NCBI GenBank assembly: GCA_023384105.1 | Contig: JAHDXR010000003.1 | Coordinates: 124,001-188,000 of the forward strand | Direction of reading: 5' to 3' | DNA: 64,000 nucleotides | Source of the DNA: Hyphomonadaceae bacterium | Lineage (GTDB): Bacteria > Pseudomonadota > Alphaproteobacteria > Caulobacterales > Aquidulcibacteraceae | Shown here: positions 42,227-51,377 of the stretch, in pieces | How the letters are laid out: every line of letters begins with the position of its first letter | How positions within the stretch are numbered: position 1 is the first letter of the stretch | Position numbers and translations under genes: made by a program | The notes under the pieces: model-generated | Database searches by the model: none | What the model was told of the DNA's origin: nothing | Seen by the model: only the letters and a program-made list of their open reading frames with translations

Positions 42227-42723
42227 CAGTTCAGCACGATCCGAAGCTTTACCGTCCCAATATCGGCCTTGCCCTGTTTCATCGCAACGGCCTCGTTTTC
42301 CTCGGCAAGCGCGTGGCGACCGAAGGCCCTTACCAATGGCAGATGCCGCAGGGCGGGGTCGATCGCGGCGAGAAGCCGCTCGACGCAGCGATCCGCGAGC
42401 TTGAGGAGGAGATCGGCGTAAGGGCGGAGCACGTCGACCTGCTCGAAGAGACGCCGGACTGGCTTTATTACGATTTCCCCATCGACGTGCGCACGAAAAT
42501 GAAGCCGCGCGGCCGCTATTTGGGGCAAAGACAGAAGTGGTGCGCCTTTCGCTTCAAAGGCCGTGACGCCGACATCCGGCTCGATACACACACGCCGGAA
42601 TTCAGCGACTGGCGCTGGGCTGCACTAGACACGACGCCTAGTTTGGTGATCCCATTCAAGCGCGCCACCTACGAGGAAGTCGTACGGCGGTTCGCGAAAT
42701 ATGCGGCGGGGGTTTCCGAGTGA
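42223..42723 (+). CDS. rppH: RNA pyrophosphohydrolase RppH
   Basis: A 166-residue Nudix hydrolase that removes pyrophosphate from mRNA 5' ends to start decay. The family opening LYRPNIGLALFHRNGLVFLG is present, then WQMPQGGVDRGEKPL with RELEEEIG forming the complete Nudix box, and TPDWLYYDFP. Its ATG overlaps the stop of the deacetylase-like gene (ATGA). It ends the conserved cluster beginning at obgE. Confidence 0.96.
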   Translation: MTVQHDPKLYRPNIGLALFHRNGLVFLGKRVATEGPYQWQMPQGGVDRGEKPLDAAIRELEEEIGVRAEHVDLLEETPDWLYYDFPIDVRTKMKPRGRYLGQRQKWCAFRFKGRDADIRLDTHTPEFSDWRWAALDTTPSLVIPFKRATYEEVVRRFAKYAAGVSE

Positions 42724-42751
42724 GCTTGTGCGTGAGTGAGGCGCTGCTGTC

Positions 42752-43597
42752 GTGAAGCGCAATGGCATTGTCACGCCGGTCGTGTTCGTGCATGGCGCGT
42801 TCTGCGGCGGCTGGGCGTTCGACGCCTTCCGCGAGCCGTTCGAAGCCGCGGGCTTCGAAACCCATGCGCCGAACCTGCCGCATCACGAGCGCGGCGCCGA
42901 TCTCGAACAATTGGCGCAGTCCGGGCTCAAGGACTACGCGCACGCGATCGCCAATTATGTGCGCGAGCTTCGTGCGCCGCCGGTGCTGGTCGGCCACTCG
43001 CTGGGCGGCCTGGTCTCGCAGCTTGCGGCGATGCATGCGGGCGTCGCGGGCCTAGTGCTGCTGGCGCCCAGCGCGCCATGGGGCGTGCCGCCGACGACGC
43101 TGGACGAGCACAGCCACCAGTTCGGCCTCACTTTGCTCGGCGACTACTGGCGCCGGCCGGTGCCGCCGGACTATCGCGTTGCGCGCACGACCACGCTTGA
43201 TCGGCTTACGCGCGACGATGCGCGCCGCGCGTTCGCGCGCTTCGTGCCCGAAAGCGGGCGCGCAATCCGCGAGGCGGTGCAGTGGTGGGCCGATCACTCG
43301 ATGTCGAGCCAGGCGCCGGTCTATCGCATCGACGCGCCGGTGCTGGGTTTGGCCGGGGGGCGGGATCGCGTGAACCCGTCGAGCACCGTGCGCCGCGTGA
43401 TCGCACGCTTCCCGCACAGCCAAGCGCATTTCCACGAATTTCCGCAGATGAGTCATTGGCTCGTCGGCGAACCTGAAACGGCCGACGTCGCCAATCTCGT
43501 GCTGCAATGGTTCGACGCGCGCGGCATCGGCGCAAAGCCGTCGAAGCCCAAGCGCAAGCTTTCGCTGTTCGGCATCGGCGACAGCACCGAGGCGTAA
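42752..43597 (+). CDS. Alpha/beta hydrolase
   Basis: A 281-residue soluble alpha/beta hydrolase. The oxyanion-hole region is VVFVHGAFCGGWAFDAF, the nucleophile elbow is VLVGHSLGGLVSQLA, the acid is in GLAGGRDRVNPSS, and the base is in FPQMSHWLVGEP. The substrate cannot be predicted. The start is GTG 28 bases after rppH; in-frame ATGs downstream would remove the first strand. The C-terminal 20 residues are a basic tail (KPSKPKRKLSLFG). Confidence 0.88.
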   Translation: MKRNGIVTPVVFVHGAFCGGWAFDAFREPFEAAGFETHAPNLPHHERGADLEQLAQSGLKDYAHAIANYVRELRAPPVLVGHSLGGLVSQLAAMHAGVAGLVLLAPSAPWGVPPTTLDEHSHQFGLTLLGDYWRRPVPPDYRVARTTTLDRLTRDDARRAFARFVPESGRAIREAVQWWADHSMSSQAPVYRIDAPVLGLAGGRDRVNPSSTVRRVIARFPHSQAHFHEFPQMSHWLVGEPETADVANLVLQWFDARGIGAKPSKPKRKLSLFGIGDSTEA

Positions 43598-43616
43598 AAA
43601 AGGCGGCCTGCGTCGC

Positions 43617-43728
43617 CTTCGACAAGCTCAGGCTGACGCTGCTGGAGCGCCCAGCTCAAACGGGCGCCACGCAAGCGCCAAGCGCGCTCGATAAAGCGTC
43701 ATGCTGAGCTTGTCGAAGCACGACGCTG
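43617..43728. repeat. TTCGACAAGCTCAG inverted repeat
   Basis: CCTTCGACAAGCTCAGGCTG at 43617 is mirrored by CATGCTGAGCTTGTCGAAGC near 43710-43728. The TTCGACAAGCTCAG word is a widely dispersed repeat in alphaproteobacterial genomes (general knowledge). Together with the next element it fills the 330-base gap 43598-43927. That gap contains no gene. Confidence 0.7.
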
Positions 43729-43781
43729 CGCATGGGCGGATCGTGCCGCAGCGCCGCGCCAAAATCGGATTCGCCGCCCCT

Positions 43782-43894
43782 ATGGACCGCCGGCGTCCCG
43801 CCGGCCGGCTTGAACCTACGAAGATTGAGCGCGCGCGGCGGCGCCGCGCTCTCATCACACGTTGGCGCATGCCGGCGGGACGCCGGCGGTCCAT
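43782..43894. repeat. GGACCGCCGGCG inverted-repeat element (113 bp)
   Basis: The arms ATGGACCGCCGGCGTCCCGC and GCGGGACGCCGGCGGTCCAT enclose a centre of about 65 bases. It lies in the convergent gap between the alpha/beta hydrolase and the metallophosphoesterase. The element is longer than the 77-bp copy because its centre is different. Confidence 0.88.
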
Positions 43895-43927
43895 AGGGGT
43901 GCTGCGTTGGATTTAACGCATGGCGCT

Positions 43928-44899
43928 TTATGGCGCTATGCGCTCGCCGCCGGCCGCCGCAGCGCCGCGGATCGTGATCACTGCAATTTCCGGCGGATTG
44001 AGAAAGCGCACCGGCAGGATGCTCGCGCCAATTCCCGCGGTGACGTACATAAGCTTGCCGTCTTCCGCGATCAGTCCGCAGCCGTAGCGCCTGTTGCGCA
44101 GCGGCAGGATCGGCCGGCCGAGCAGCGGAATCGTCACCTGTCCGCAATGGCTGTGCGCGGCGAGCATCAGCGCGGGACCGTCCGGCATGCGCTCGAACGG
44201 ATCGGGCGAATGGCTGAGAATGATCGTGTCGGCGTCCGCCGGCGCGCCGTCGAGCGCGGCGGCGAAATCGGGATCGCCGGTCATGTCGTCGGCGAGACCG
44301 GCGACGACGATGGCCCCGCCGCTGCGGCGAATGACGAGATGGCGGTTCCACAACGCGCCGACGCCCGCGTCCTGCAACGCCGAAGCGATGCTCGAACGAT
44401 CGTACCAGACATCGTGATTGCCGATGACGGCGACCGCGCCATAGCGCGCCCGCAGCGCCGCGAACGTGGCGACGCCGCCAAGGATGTCCTGGTTCTCGGC
44501 CGGGCTCCGCTCCGCCTCGGGCGCATGACCGCCGACATAATCGCCCAGCAGCACGACAAGCTCCGGCCGCAGCGCGTTGACGCGCCGCACGATCCGCCCC
44601 ACCCGCGCCGCATCGACATGCGTATCGCCGATCGCCGCGATCCTGAGCGGCGCGCCGCGCCAATCGTCGCTGACGATCTCGATTTCGCGCACCACCAGAC
44701 GGTTCGGCTCGATGAACCAGGCGTAGACGTTGAGCCAGATCGCGATCTCGAACACGCCGATCAGCGCAAACAGGCTCCACCGCAGCCGCGGCGAAAATCT
44801 GTTCCAACGCCTGAACAGCCACAGGCACGCCCACACCACCAGCGCAAGGCCGGCGGCGGCGGCGATAATCGCGGGCCAGAGGTCCGGGTGCGGGAACAT
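43928..44899 (-). CDS. Membrane-anchored metallophosphoesterase
   Basis: A 323-residue protein. Two N-terminal helices (LWPAIIAAAAGLALVVWACL and LRWSLFALIGVFEIAIWLNV) anchor a calcineurin-like domain. Its metal motifs are IAAIGDTHVDAARV, VVLLGDYVGG, VIGNHDVWYD, TIILSHSPDPFE and LAAHSHCGQV. This is the YkuE/LpxH-like arrangement. By analogy with YkuE it may act on envelope lipids, but the substrate is not known. No clear Shine-Dalgarno precedes the ATG. It converges on the alpha/beta hydrolase across repeats. Confidence 0.87.
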   Translation of the reverse strand: MFPHPDLWPAIIAAAAGLALVVWACLWLFRRWNRFSPRLRWSLFALIGVFEIAIWLNVYAWFIEPNRLVVREIEIVSDDWRGAPLRIAAIGDTHVDAARVGRIVRRVNALRPELVVLLGDYVGGHAPEAERSPAENQDILGGVATFAALRARYGAVAVIGNHDVWYDRSSIASALQDAGVGALWNRHLVIRRSGGAIVVAGLADDMTGDPDFAAALDGAPADADTIILSHSPDPFERMPDGPALMLAAHSHCGQVTIPLLGRPILPLRNRRYGCGLIAEDGKLMYVTAGIGASILPVRFLNPPEIAVITIRGAAAAGGERIAP

Positions 44900-44985
44900 C
44901 GCGGAGGAGTGTGCGGCGCTGGCTCAGGCGAAAGCAATACGCCGGCGACCGGTGTCGCGCAGCTTCTCCGCTCCGATAGTGCAAT

Positions 44986-45086
44986 ATGGAGCGCCGGCGC
45001 CCTCGCCGGCATGCGCCTTATCGAACAAACGCTGACGCTTGTCGGTAGCTGTCGCCGCCCTGCCGGCGAGGACGCCGGCGGTCCAT
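44986..45086. repeat. GGACCGCCGGCG-type element, GCGCCCTCGCCGG variant (101 bp)
   Basis: The arms read ATGGAGCGCCGGCGCCCTCG and CGAGGACGCCGGCGGTCCAT. The centre includes TATCGAACAAACGC and GCTTGTCGGTAGCTGTCGC, words shared with the elements at 55735 (inverted), 63023 and 63133. It is located between the metallophosphoesterase start and the end of atpC. Confidence 0.85.
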
Positions 45087-45117
45087 GGGCGGCGCGTCCG
45101 ATATTCAGCGGGACGCT

Positions 45118-45519
45118 CTACCGCGCCAGCGCCGCGCGGATGCTCTCGAGACGCGCGACCGCGCGCTGCGCGGCCTCGCGCTTGGCGTCGGAATTGGCGT
45201 CGCGCAGGTCTTCGCTGGCGTTCTTCAGCTCCTGCTCGATCTGCGCCGCATCGATGTCGGCGAGATCGATGGCTTCTTCGGCCAGCACGGTAAGCCCCTC
45301 CGGCGTCACGTCGGCGAAGCCGCCATTGACGAAGATGCGCCGCTCGGCGCCGTCGCTCAGCACCTTGAGCGCGCCGGGCCTGATCACGCTCATCACCGGC
45401 GAGTGGTTCGGCAGCACGCCGAACTCGCCTTCCGAGCCCGGCACGACGACCTGATCGACCTCGCCGTTGAAGAGTTCGCGCTCCGGCGAAACGAGTGCGA
45501 AGCTCAGCTTGTCAGCCAT
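45118..45519 (-). CDS. atpC: ATP synthase F1 epsilon subunit
   Basis: A 133-residue subunit of the F1 central stalk. The beta-sandwich opening LSFALVSPERELFNGEVDQV is followed by VVPGSEGEFGVLPNHSPVMS and FVNGGFADVTPEGLTVLAEE. The C-terminal helical part (ELKNASEDLRDANSDAKREA) is present. It is the last gene of the leftward atp operon. It is separated from atpD by a small Pro/Ala-rich gene, which is unusual. Confidence 0.96.
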   Translation of the reverse strand: MADKLSFALVSPERELFNGEVDQVVVPGSEGEFGVLPNHSPVMSVIRPGALKVLSDGAERRIFVNGGFADVTPEGLTVLAEEAIDLADIDAAQIEQELKNASEDLRDANSDAKREAAQRAVARLESIRAALAR

Positions 45520-45522
45520 GAC

Positions 45523-45741
45523 TTAGAACCAACCTTTTTTCTTCTTCTTCGGCTCGGGCTCCGGCGCAGGTGCAGGCGCGGCGGGCTGAGGAGCTGGGGC
45601 GGGGGCCACCGGTTGCGACTGTTGCGGCGCGGGCGACGCGGCCTTCGGCGCAGACGCCTGCTGCGTCGGCGCAGGCTCTGCGCCGGCTGGGCCCCGACGC
45701 CCACTTGGCGGCAACGGTCCGAGCTTGTCTGCGAAGAACAT
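45523..45741 (-). CDS. Small Pro/Ala-rich protein with KKKKKGWF tail, inside the atp operon
   Basis: A 72-residue frame lies between atpD and atpC. It opens MFFADKLGPLPPSGRRGPAG, continues with a Pro/Ala/Gln-rich middle and ends in a lysine run plus GWF. It starts 24 bases after atpD and ends 3 bases before atpC, filling the whole gap, which argues for a real gene. There is no membrane helix and no recognised domain. The lysine run and aromatic end could bind nucleic acid or membrane lipid; that is speculation. Low complexity leaves some doubt. Confidence 0.5.
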   Translation of the reverse strand: MFFADKLGPLPPSGRRGPAGAEPAPTQQASAPKAASPAPQQSQPVAPAPAPQPAAPAPAPEPEPKKKKKGWF

Positions 45742-45765
45742 TGGCGTCCCTCCGAATATGCGCCG

Positions 45766-47235
<1,470 letters not shown>

Positions 47236-47322
47236 TCAATTCATCAGCCGCGCCGCGACGATCCCCGCCGCCACCGCCAGAAAAGGCGCGATGATCAAGG
47301 CGATGCGTCCGACACGTTTCAT
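47236..47322 (-). CDS. Candidate 28-residue single-helix membrane peptide
   Basis: A short frame starts at an ATG immediately after the ohr stop (TAGATG) and ends 46 bases before the atpD start. It encodes MKRVGRIALIIAPFLAVAAG plus IVAARLMN, a basic N-terminus and one hydrophobic helix. A GAAGG lies upstream inside ohr. The compact position and clear helix suggest a real small protein. The length is too short to judge coding bias. Confidence 0.4.
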   Translation of the reverse strand: MKRVGRIALIIAPFLAVAAGIVAARLMN

Positions 47323-47742
47323 CTAGCCTTCGACCGCCAGTTCCACTTCGATGTTGCCGCGCGTCGCCTTCGAGTAGGGGCAGACCTGGTGCGCCGCTTC
47401 GAGCAGTTCCTGAATCTGCTCGCGCGAGGCGCCCGGCAACGCGAGGCCGATCCTGGCTGAAAGCGCAAAGCTGGTGTCGTCCTTGCTCAGGCCGATCTCG
47501 ACCGTCACCGTCGCTTTCGACGCATCGACGTTCCTCTGCTTGGCGACCAACAGCACCGCGCCGTTGAAGCAATTGGCGTAGCCGAGCGCGAAGAACTGTT
47601 CGGGGTTGGAGCCCTCGCCCGAACCGCCGAGCGCCTTGTCGTGCTCGGTGTGGAACCACGGGCCGCCATCGGCGAGCGCGACCTTGCCGCCAGCACGGCC
47701 GCCCTTGGAGATGGCTTTGGTGGTGAAAAGCGGATTTGCCAT
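47323..47742 (-). CDS. ohr: Organic hydroperoxide resistance protein, Ohr/OsmC family
   Basis: A 139-residue peroxidase. The family start NPLFTTKAISKGGRAGGKV is followed by the catalytic cysteine in ALGYANCFNGAVLLVAKQ and the second cysteine in HQVCPYSKATRGNIEV. These two cysteines reduce organic hydroperoxides. No OhrR-type regulator is adjacent. Its location between atpG and atpD, on the same strand as both, is unusual. It may be co-transcribed with the ATP synthase genes. Confidence 0.93.
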   Translation of the reverse strand: MANPLFTTKAISKGGRAGGKVALADGGPWFHTEHDKALGGSGEGSNPEQFFALGYANCFNGAVLLVAKQRNVDASKATVTVEIGLSKDDTSFALSARIGLALPGASREQIQELLEAAHQVCPYSKATRGNIEVELAVEG

Positions 47743-47852
47743 GCGTCGTTCTCCTTAGAGAGCCTCCGCCCAAATGACATTATTCCGGACGCGCGCAGCG
47801 CGATCCACAACCCAGGGGCAAGCGATGCTAGTGGCGACGCGCGTAACTGGCG

Positions 47853-48086
47853 TTAGCGGTGCGGTTCTTCGACCAGATCGAGCCGCTTTTCGATCCGCCC
47901 GAGACGTTCCTCGAAACGATCCATGCGCTTGCTCATCGTGCCGAGCATGACAAAGAGCTGGCCTTGCAGTTCCTCCAGCGCCGATACCCGAGACTTTACG
48001 TCGACCAGATCGAGAGCGATCACATCCACGCGCGCGCGGATGTGTTTGAGGTGCTCCAGCACGAGATTTTGGACATCCTCGGTCAT
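47853..48086 (-). CDS. Small coiled-coil protein inside the atp operon
   Basis: A 77-residue, highly charged helical protein: MTEDVQNLVLEHLKHIRARV, then heptad-like text (SRVSALEELQGQLFVMLGTM, RMDRFEERLGRIEKRLDLVE). It has no signal or membrane segment. Short proteins with this MTE...VLEHL start are common in alphaproteobacteria without known function. The start at 48086 is preferred over an ATG six codons upstream. It lies 30 bases after atpG and 110 bases before ohr. Confidence 0.65.
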   Translation of the reverse strand: MTEDVQNLVLEHLKHIRARVDVIALDLVDVKSRVSALEELQGQLFVMLGTMSKRMDRFEERLGRIEKRLDLVEEPHR

Positions 48087-48116
48087 TGATTGCCAACCTA
48101 GCACAAAACGGAAACA

Positions 48117-48995
48117 TTACAACGCCTCCGCCCCCGAGATAATCTCGATCAGCTCCTTGGTGATGTTGGCCTGGCGCTGGCGGTTGTAGCGCAGCGTCAG
48201 CTTGCGGATCAGATCGCCGGCGTTGCGCGTGGCGTTGTCCATCGCGCTCATCTGCGCGCCGTAGAAGCCGGCCTGGTTTTCCAGGAGCGCCTGCAGGATC
48301 TGGCCGTTCAGGTATTGCGGCAGCAGCGCTTCGAGGATTTCCGCTTCGTTCGGCTCGTACTCGTAGATCGCGCCCTTCAGATCGGGCGGCGTCACGCCTT
48401 CGGGCGCTCTGGCTGGGATCAGCTGCAGCGCCGTCGGCGTTTGGCTGATGACCGACTGGAAACGCGAGAAGAACAGCGTCGCGACATCGAACTCGCCCTG
48501 CTCGTACAGGTCGAGAACGGCTGAACGCACCAGATTCGAGGCGTCCGCGCCGATATTGCGGAAGCCCGACAGGTCGATGAACGTCACGATCTTGTCGCCG
48601 TGCAGGCGGCGCAGCTGGTCGCGGCCCTTCTTGCCGACGGCGAGAATCTTCACCGTCTTTCCAGCGCTCAAAAGCTCATCGATCCTCTCGCGTGCGGCGC
48701 GGACGATCTGGGTGTTGAAGCCGCCGCAGAGACCCCGCTCGCTCGTCATCACCACCAGCAGATGCACTTGGTCCTTGCCGGCGCCGCGCAGCAGCGCCGG
48801 AGCGTCGTCGCCCTGCACCGCCGCCGCCAGGTTGGCGATCACGCGCGACATGCGCTCGGCATAGGGTCGCGCCGCTTCGGCCTGGCTCTGCGCCCGCTTC
48901 AGCTTCGCGGCCGCCACCATCTGCATCGCCTTGGTGATCTTCTGCGTGGACTTCACGCTGGCGATGCGGTTGCGGAACTCTTTTAAGCTCGGCAT
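48117..48995 (-). CDS. atpG: ATP synthase F1 gamma subunit
   Basis: A 292-residue rotor subunit. The N-terminal helix [20 protein letters not shown] with [14 protein letters not shown], the ERGLCGGFN motif and the C-terminal helix [18 protein letters not shown]-like text ([15 protein letters not shown]), then [18 protein letters not shown], are all standard. The start at 48995 is chosen for the conserved N-terminus; the open frame extends 40 codons further into the gap after atpA. Confidence 0.97.
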   Translation of the reverse strand: MPSLKEFRNRIASVKSTQKITKAMQMVAAAKLKRAQSQAEAARPYAERMSRVIANLAAAVQGDDAPALLRGAGKDQVHLLVVMTSERGLCGGFNTQIVRAARERIDELLSAGKTVKILAVGKKGRDQLRRLHGDKIVTFIDLSGFRNIGADASNLVRSAVLDLYEQGEFDVATLFFSRFQSVISQTPTALQLIPARAPEGVTPPDLKGAIYEYEPNEAEILEALLPQYLNGQILQALLENQAGFYGAQMSAMDNATRNAGDLIRKLTLRYNRQRQANITKELIEIISGAEAL

Positions 48996-49047
48996 CGCGT
49001 GCTCCCACCTGCTCTCCCGCAAGCGGGGGAAGAAACAACGCGCCGCA

Positions 49048-50583
49048 TCATGCGAACGTCCCCGTGAACTCTTCGAGGGCGACCTTGATCTTGTCCTCGA
49101 TGCCGTCCTTGCCAATGTCCTTCTTGTCGCCGATCGCCTTGAGCAGGTCCGCCTTCTTGGCGCGCAGCCACGCGATCAGCTCGCTCTCGTAGCGGCCGAC
49201 GTCGCCGACGGCGATCTTGTCGAGATAGCCGCGCGTGCCCGCATAGATCAGCACGATCTGCTCCTCGACCGGCACGGGCGAGAATTGCGGCTGCTTCAGC
49301 AATTCCGTCAGGCGCGCGCCGCGGTTCAGCAGACGCTGCGTGGCGGCGTCGAGGTCGGAGCCGAACTTCGCAAACGCCGCCATTTCGCGGTACTGCGCCA
49401 GTTCGCCCTTCAGCGGGCCGGCGACCTGCTTCATCGCCTTGATCTGGGCGTTGCCGCCGACGCGCGACACCGAGATGCCGACATTGAGCGCCGGGCGGAT
49501 GCCCTGGAAGAACAGGTCCGTCTCCAGGAAAATCTGGCCGTCGGTGATCGAGATCACGTTGGTCGGGATGTAGGCCGACACGTCGTTGGCTTGCGTCTCG
49601 ATGATCGGCAGCGCCGTCAGCGAGCCCGACTTGTTGTCTTCGTTCAGTTTCGCCGCGCGCTCCAGCAGGCGGGAGTGCAGATAAAAAACGTCGCCCGGAT
49701 AGGCTTCGCGGCCCGGCGGGCGGCGCAGCAGGAGCGACATCTGGCGATAGGCGACGGCCTGCTTCGACAAGTCGTCATAGATGATGAGCGCGTGCATGCC
49801 GTTGTCGCGGAAGAACTCGCCCATCGCGCAGCCCGACATCGGCGCGAGATATTGCAGCGGCGCTGGATCGGAAGCGGTGGCGGCGACGATGATCGAGTAT
49901 TGCAGCGCGCCCTTGTCTTCGAGCGTCTTCACCAGCTGCGCCACCGTCGAGCGCTTCTGGCCGACGACGACATAGATGCAATAGAGCTTCTCGCTCTCGG
50001 GCGCGTTCCGCTCATGCGCTTCGCGCTGATAGAGGATGGTGTCGACGGCGACGGCGGTCTTGCCGGTCTGGCGGTCGCCGATGATGAGCTCGCGCTGGCC
50101 GCGGCCGATCGGGATCAGCGCGTCGATCGCCTTGATGCCGGTCTGCATCGGCTCGTGCACCGACTTGCGCGGGATGATGCCCGGCGCCTTCACGTCGACG
50201 GTGCGGCGCCCGTCCGCCTTGATGGCGCCCTTGCCGTCGATCGGGTTGCCGAGCGGATCGACGACGCGGCCCAAGAGGCCCTTGCCGACCGGCACGTCGA
50301 CGATCTCGCCGAGGCGCTTGACGGTGTCGCCTTCCTTCAGGCCGCGGTCTTCGCCGAAGATGACGACGCCGACATTGTCGCGTTCGAGGTTGAGGGCCAT
50401 GCCCTTCACGCCGCCCGGAAACTCGACCATCTCGCCGGCCTGAACGCTTTCCAGGCCATAGACGCGGGCGATGCCGTCGCCGACCGACAGCACACGGCCG
50501 ATCTCGGCGACTTTCGCTTCAGTGCCGAAATCCTTGATCTGCTCTTTGAGGATGGCGGAGATTTCTGCGGCGCGAACGTCCAT
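49048..50583 (-). CDS. atpA: ATP synthase F1 alpha subunit
   Basis: A 511-residue subunit. The opening [20 protein letters not shown] is followed by the P-loop [15 protein letters not shown] and the [20 protein letters not shown] strand. The conserved [15 protein letters not shown] segment follows. It forms the non-catalytic sites and links to the stator. It sits 14 bases after atpH and about 50 bases before atpG. Confidence 0.98.
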   Translation of the reverse strand: MDVRAAEISAILKEQIKDFGTEAKVAEIGRVLSVGDGIARVYGLESVQAGEMVEFPGGVKGMALNLERDNVGVVIFGEDRGLKEGDTVKRLGEIVDVPVGKGLLGRVVDPLGNPIDGKGAIKADGRRTVDVKAPGIIPRKSVHEPMQTGIKAIDALIPIGRGQRELIIGDRQTGKTAVAVDTILYQREAHERNAPESEKLYCIYVVVGQKRSTVAQLVKTLEDKGALQYSIIVAATASDPAPLQYLAPMSGCAMGEFFRDNGMHALIIYDDLSKQAVAYRQMSLLLRRPPGREAYPGDVFYLHSRLLERAAKLNEDNKSGSLTALPIIETQANDVSAYIPTNVISITDGQIFLETDLFFQGIRPALNVGISVSRVGGNAQIKAMKQVAGPLKGELAQYREMAAFAKFGSDLDAATQRLLNRGARLTELLKQPQFSPVPVEEQIVLIYAGTRGYLDKIAVGDVGRYESELIAWLRAKKADLLKAIGDKKDIGKDGIEDKIKVALEEFTGTFA

Positions 50584-50597
50584 TGTGTGTAGTCCTC

Positions 50598-51176
50598 TCA
50601 GGCGGATTTCAGGGCGAGACGCAGCGCGTCCAGCTTGGCTTTGACGGAAGCGTCGAATTGGCGGGAGCCGACGCGGACGACGAAGCCGCCGATCAGGCTG
50701 TCGTCGACGCGCGTTTCGGCCTCGACCTTGGCGCCGAGCTTCTTGCCCAGCGCCTCGACGATGGCGGATTTCTCGGCCTCGGCCAGCGGCCGGGCGGAGA
50801 CGATCTCGACCTGGCGGGCCCCGCGTTCGCGCGCGACCAGGGCGCGGTAGGCGGCGAAGATAGCCGGCAGTTCGCCGGCGCGGCGATTCTGGGCGGCGAC
50901 GCCGATGGTTTTGCGGCCGAGGTCGGAGAGGCCGAGCTTGGCGGCCACGGCGGTCAGCGCCCGGGCCTTGTCGGCCGGATCGATCAGCGGCGAGCGGGCG
51001 ACGTCGCGCAGGTCGGCGCTTTCCCTCCAGCCGGCCGCGAACCTCGCAAAATCCTGCTCTACCGCCTCTAAGGCCTTGGCGTCCTTGGCCAAATCGAACA
51101 CGGCCTGGGCGTAGCGCGCCGCCGCTTCGGAAGCCCCGCTCTCGAAGGATTCTGCCACGTCTGTCTCGCTGCTCAC
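50598..51176 (-). CDS. atpH: ATP synthase F1 delta subunit
   Basis: A 192-residue stator subunit. [20 protein letters not shown] is followed by [19 protein letters not shown], the [20 protein letters not shown] segment and the family C-terminus [20 protein letters not shown]. No ATG is available; GTG at 51176 gives a usual length, and a GTG at 51158 is the alternative. It is first of the operon. The 200 bases between it and the divergent transporter must hold both promoters. Confidence 0.94.
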   Translation of the reverse strand: MSSETDVAESFESGASEAAARYAQAVFDLAKDAKALEAVEQDFARFAAGWRESADLRDVARSPLIDPADKARALTAVAAKLGLSDLGRKTIGVAAQNRRAGELPAIFAAYRALVARERGARQVEIVSARPLAEAEKSAIVEALGKKLGAKVEAETRVDDSLIGGFVVRVGSRQFDASVKAKLDALRLALKSA

Positions 51177-51377
51177 GCCGCCGGCGCCCGTCTGGCCGCC
51201 TGCTGGCTCGATTGCGCCGCTTGGGGAAAACCCAAACGCCAAAGAACCGCAGCGAACGTTCGCGCGGGGGTCTTTGACGCGCGCGCGAAGTAACATGGTG
51301 CGTTCCGGCTTGACAACCGGCCCCGTCGGCGGCGCATCAGCGACAAAAGCGCCGATTGAGGCGGGGGGAACAAGCTC

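Noticed and set aside
43928-45454. Large plus-strand frame opposite the metallophosphoesterase and atpC
   Set aside because: A shadow frame that crosses a repeat element and is antisense to two genes with clear motifs.
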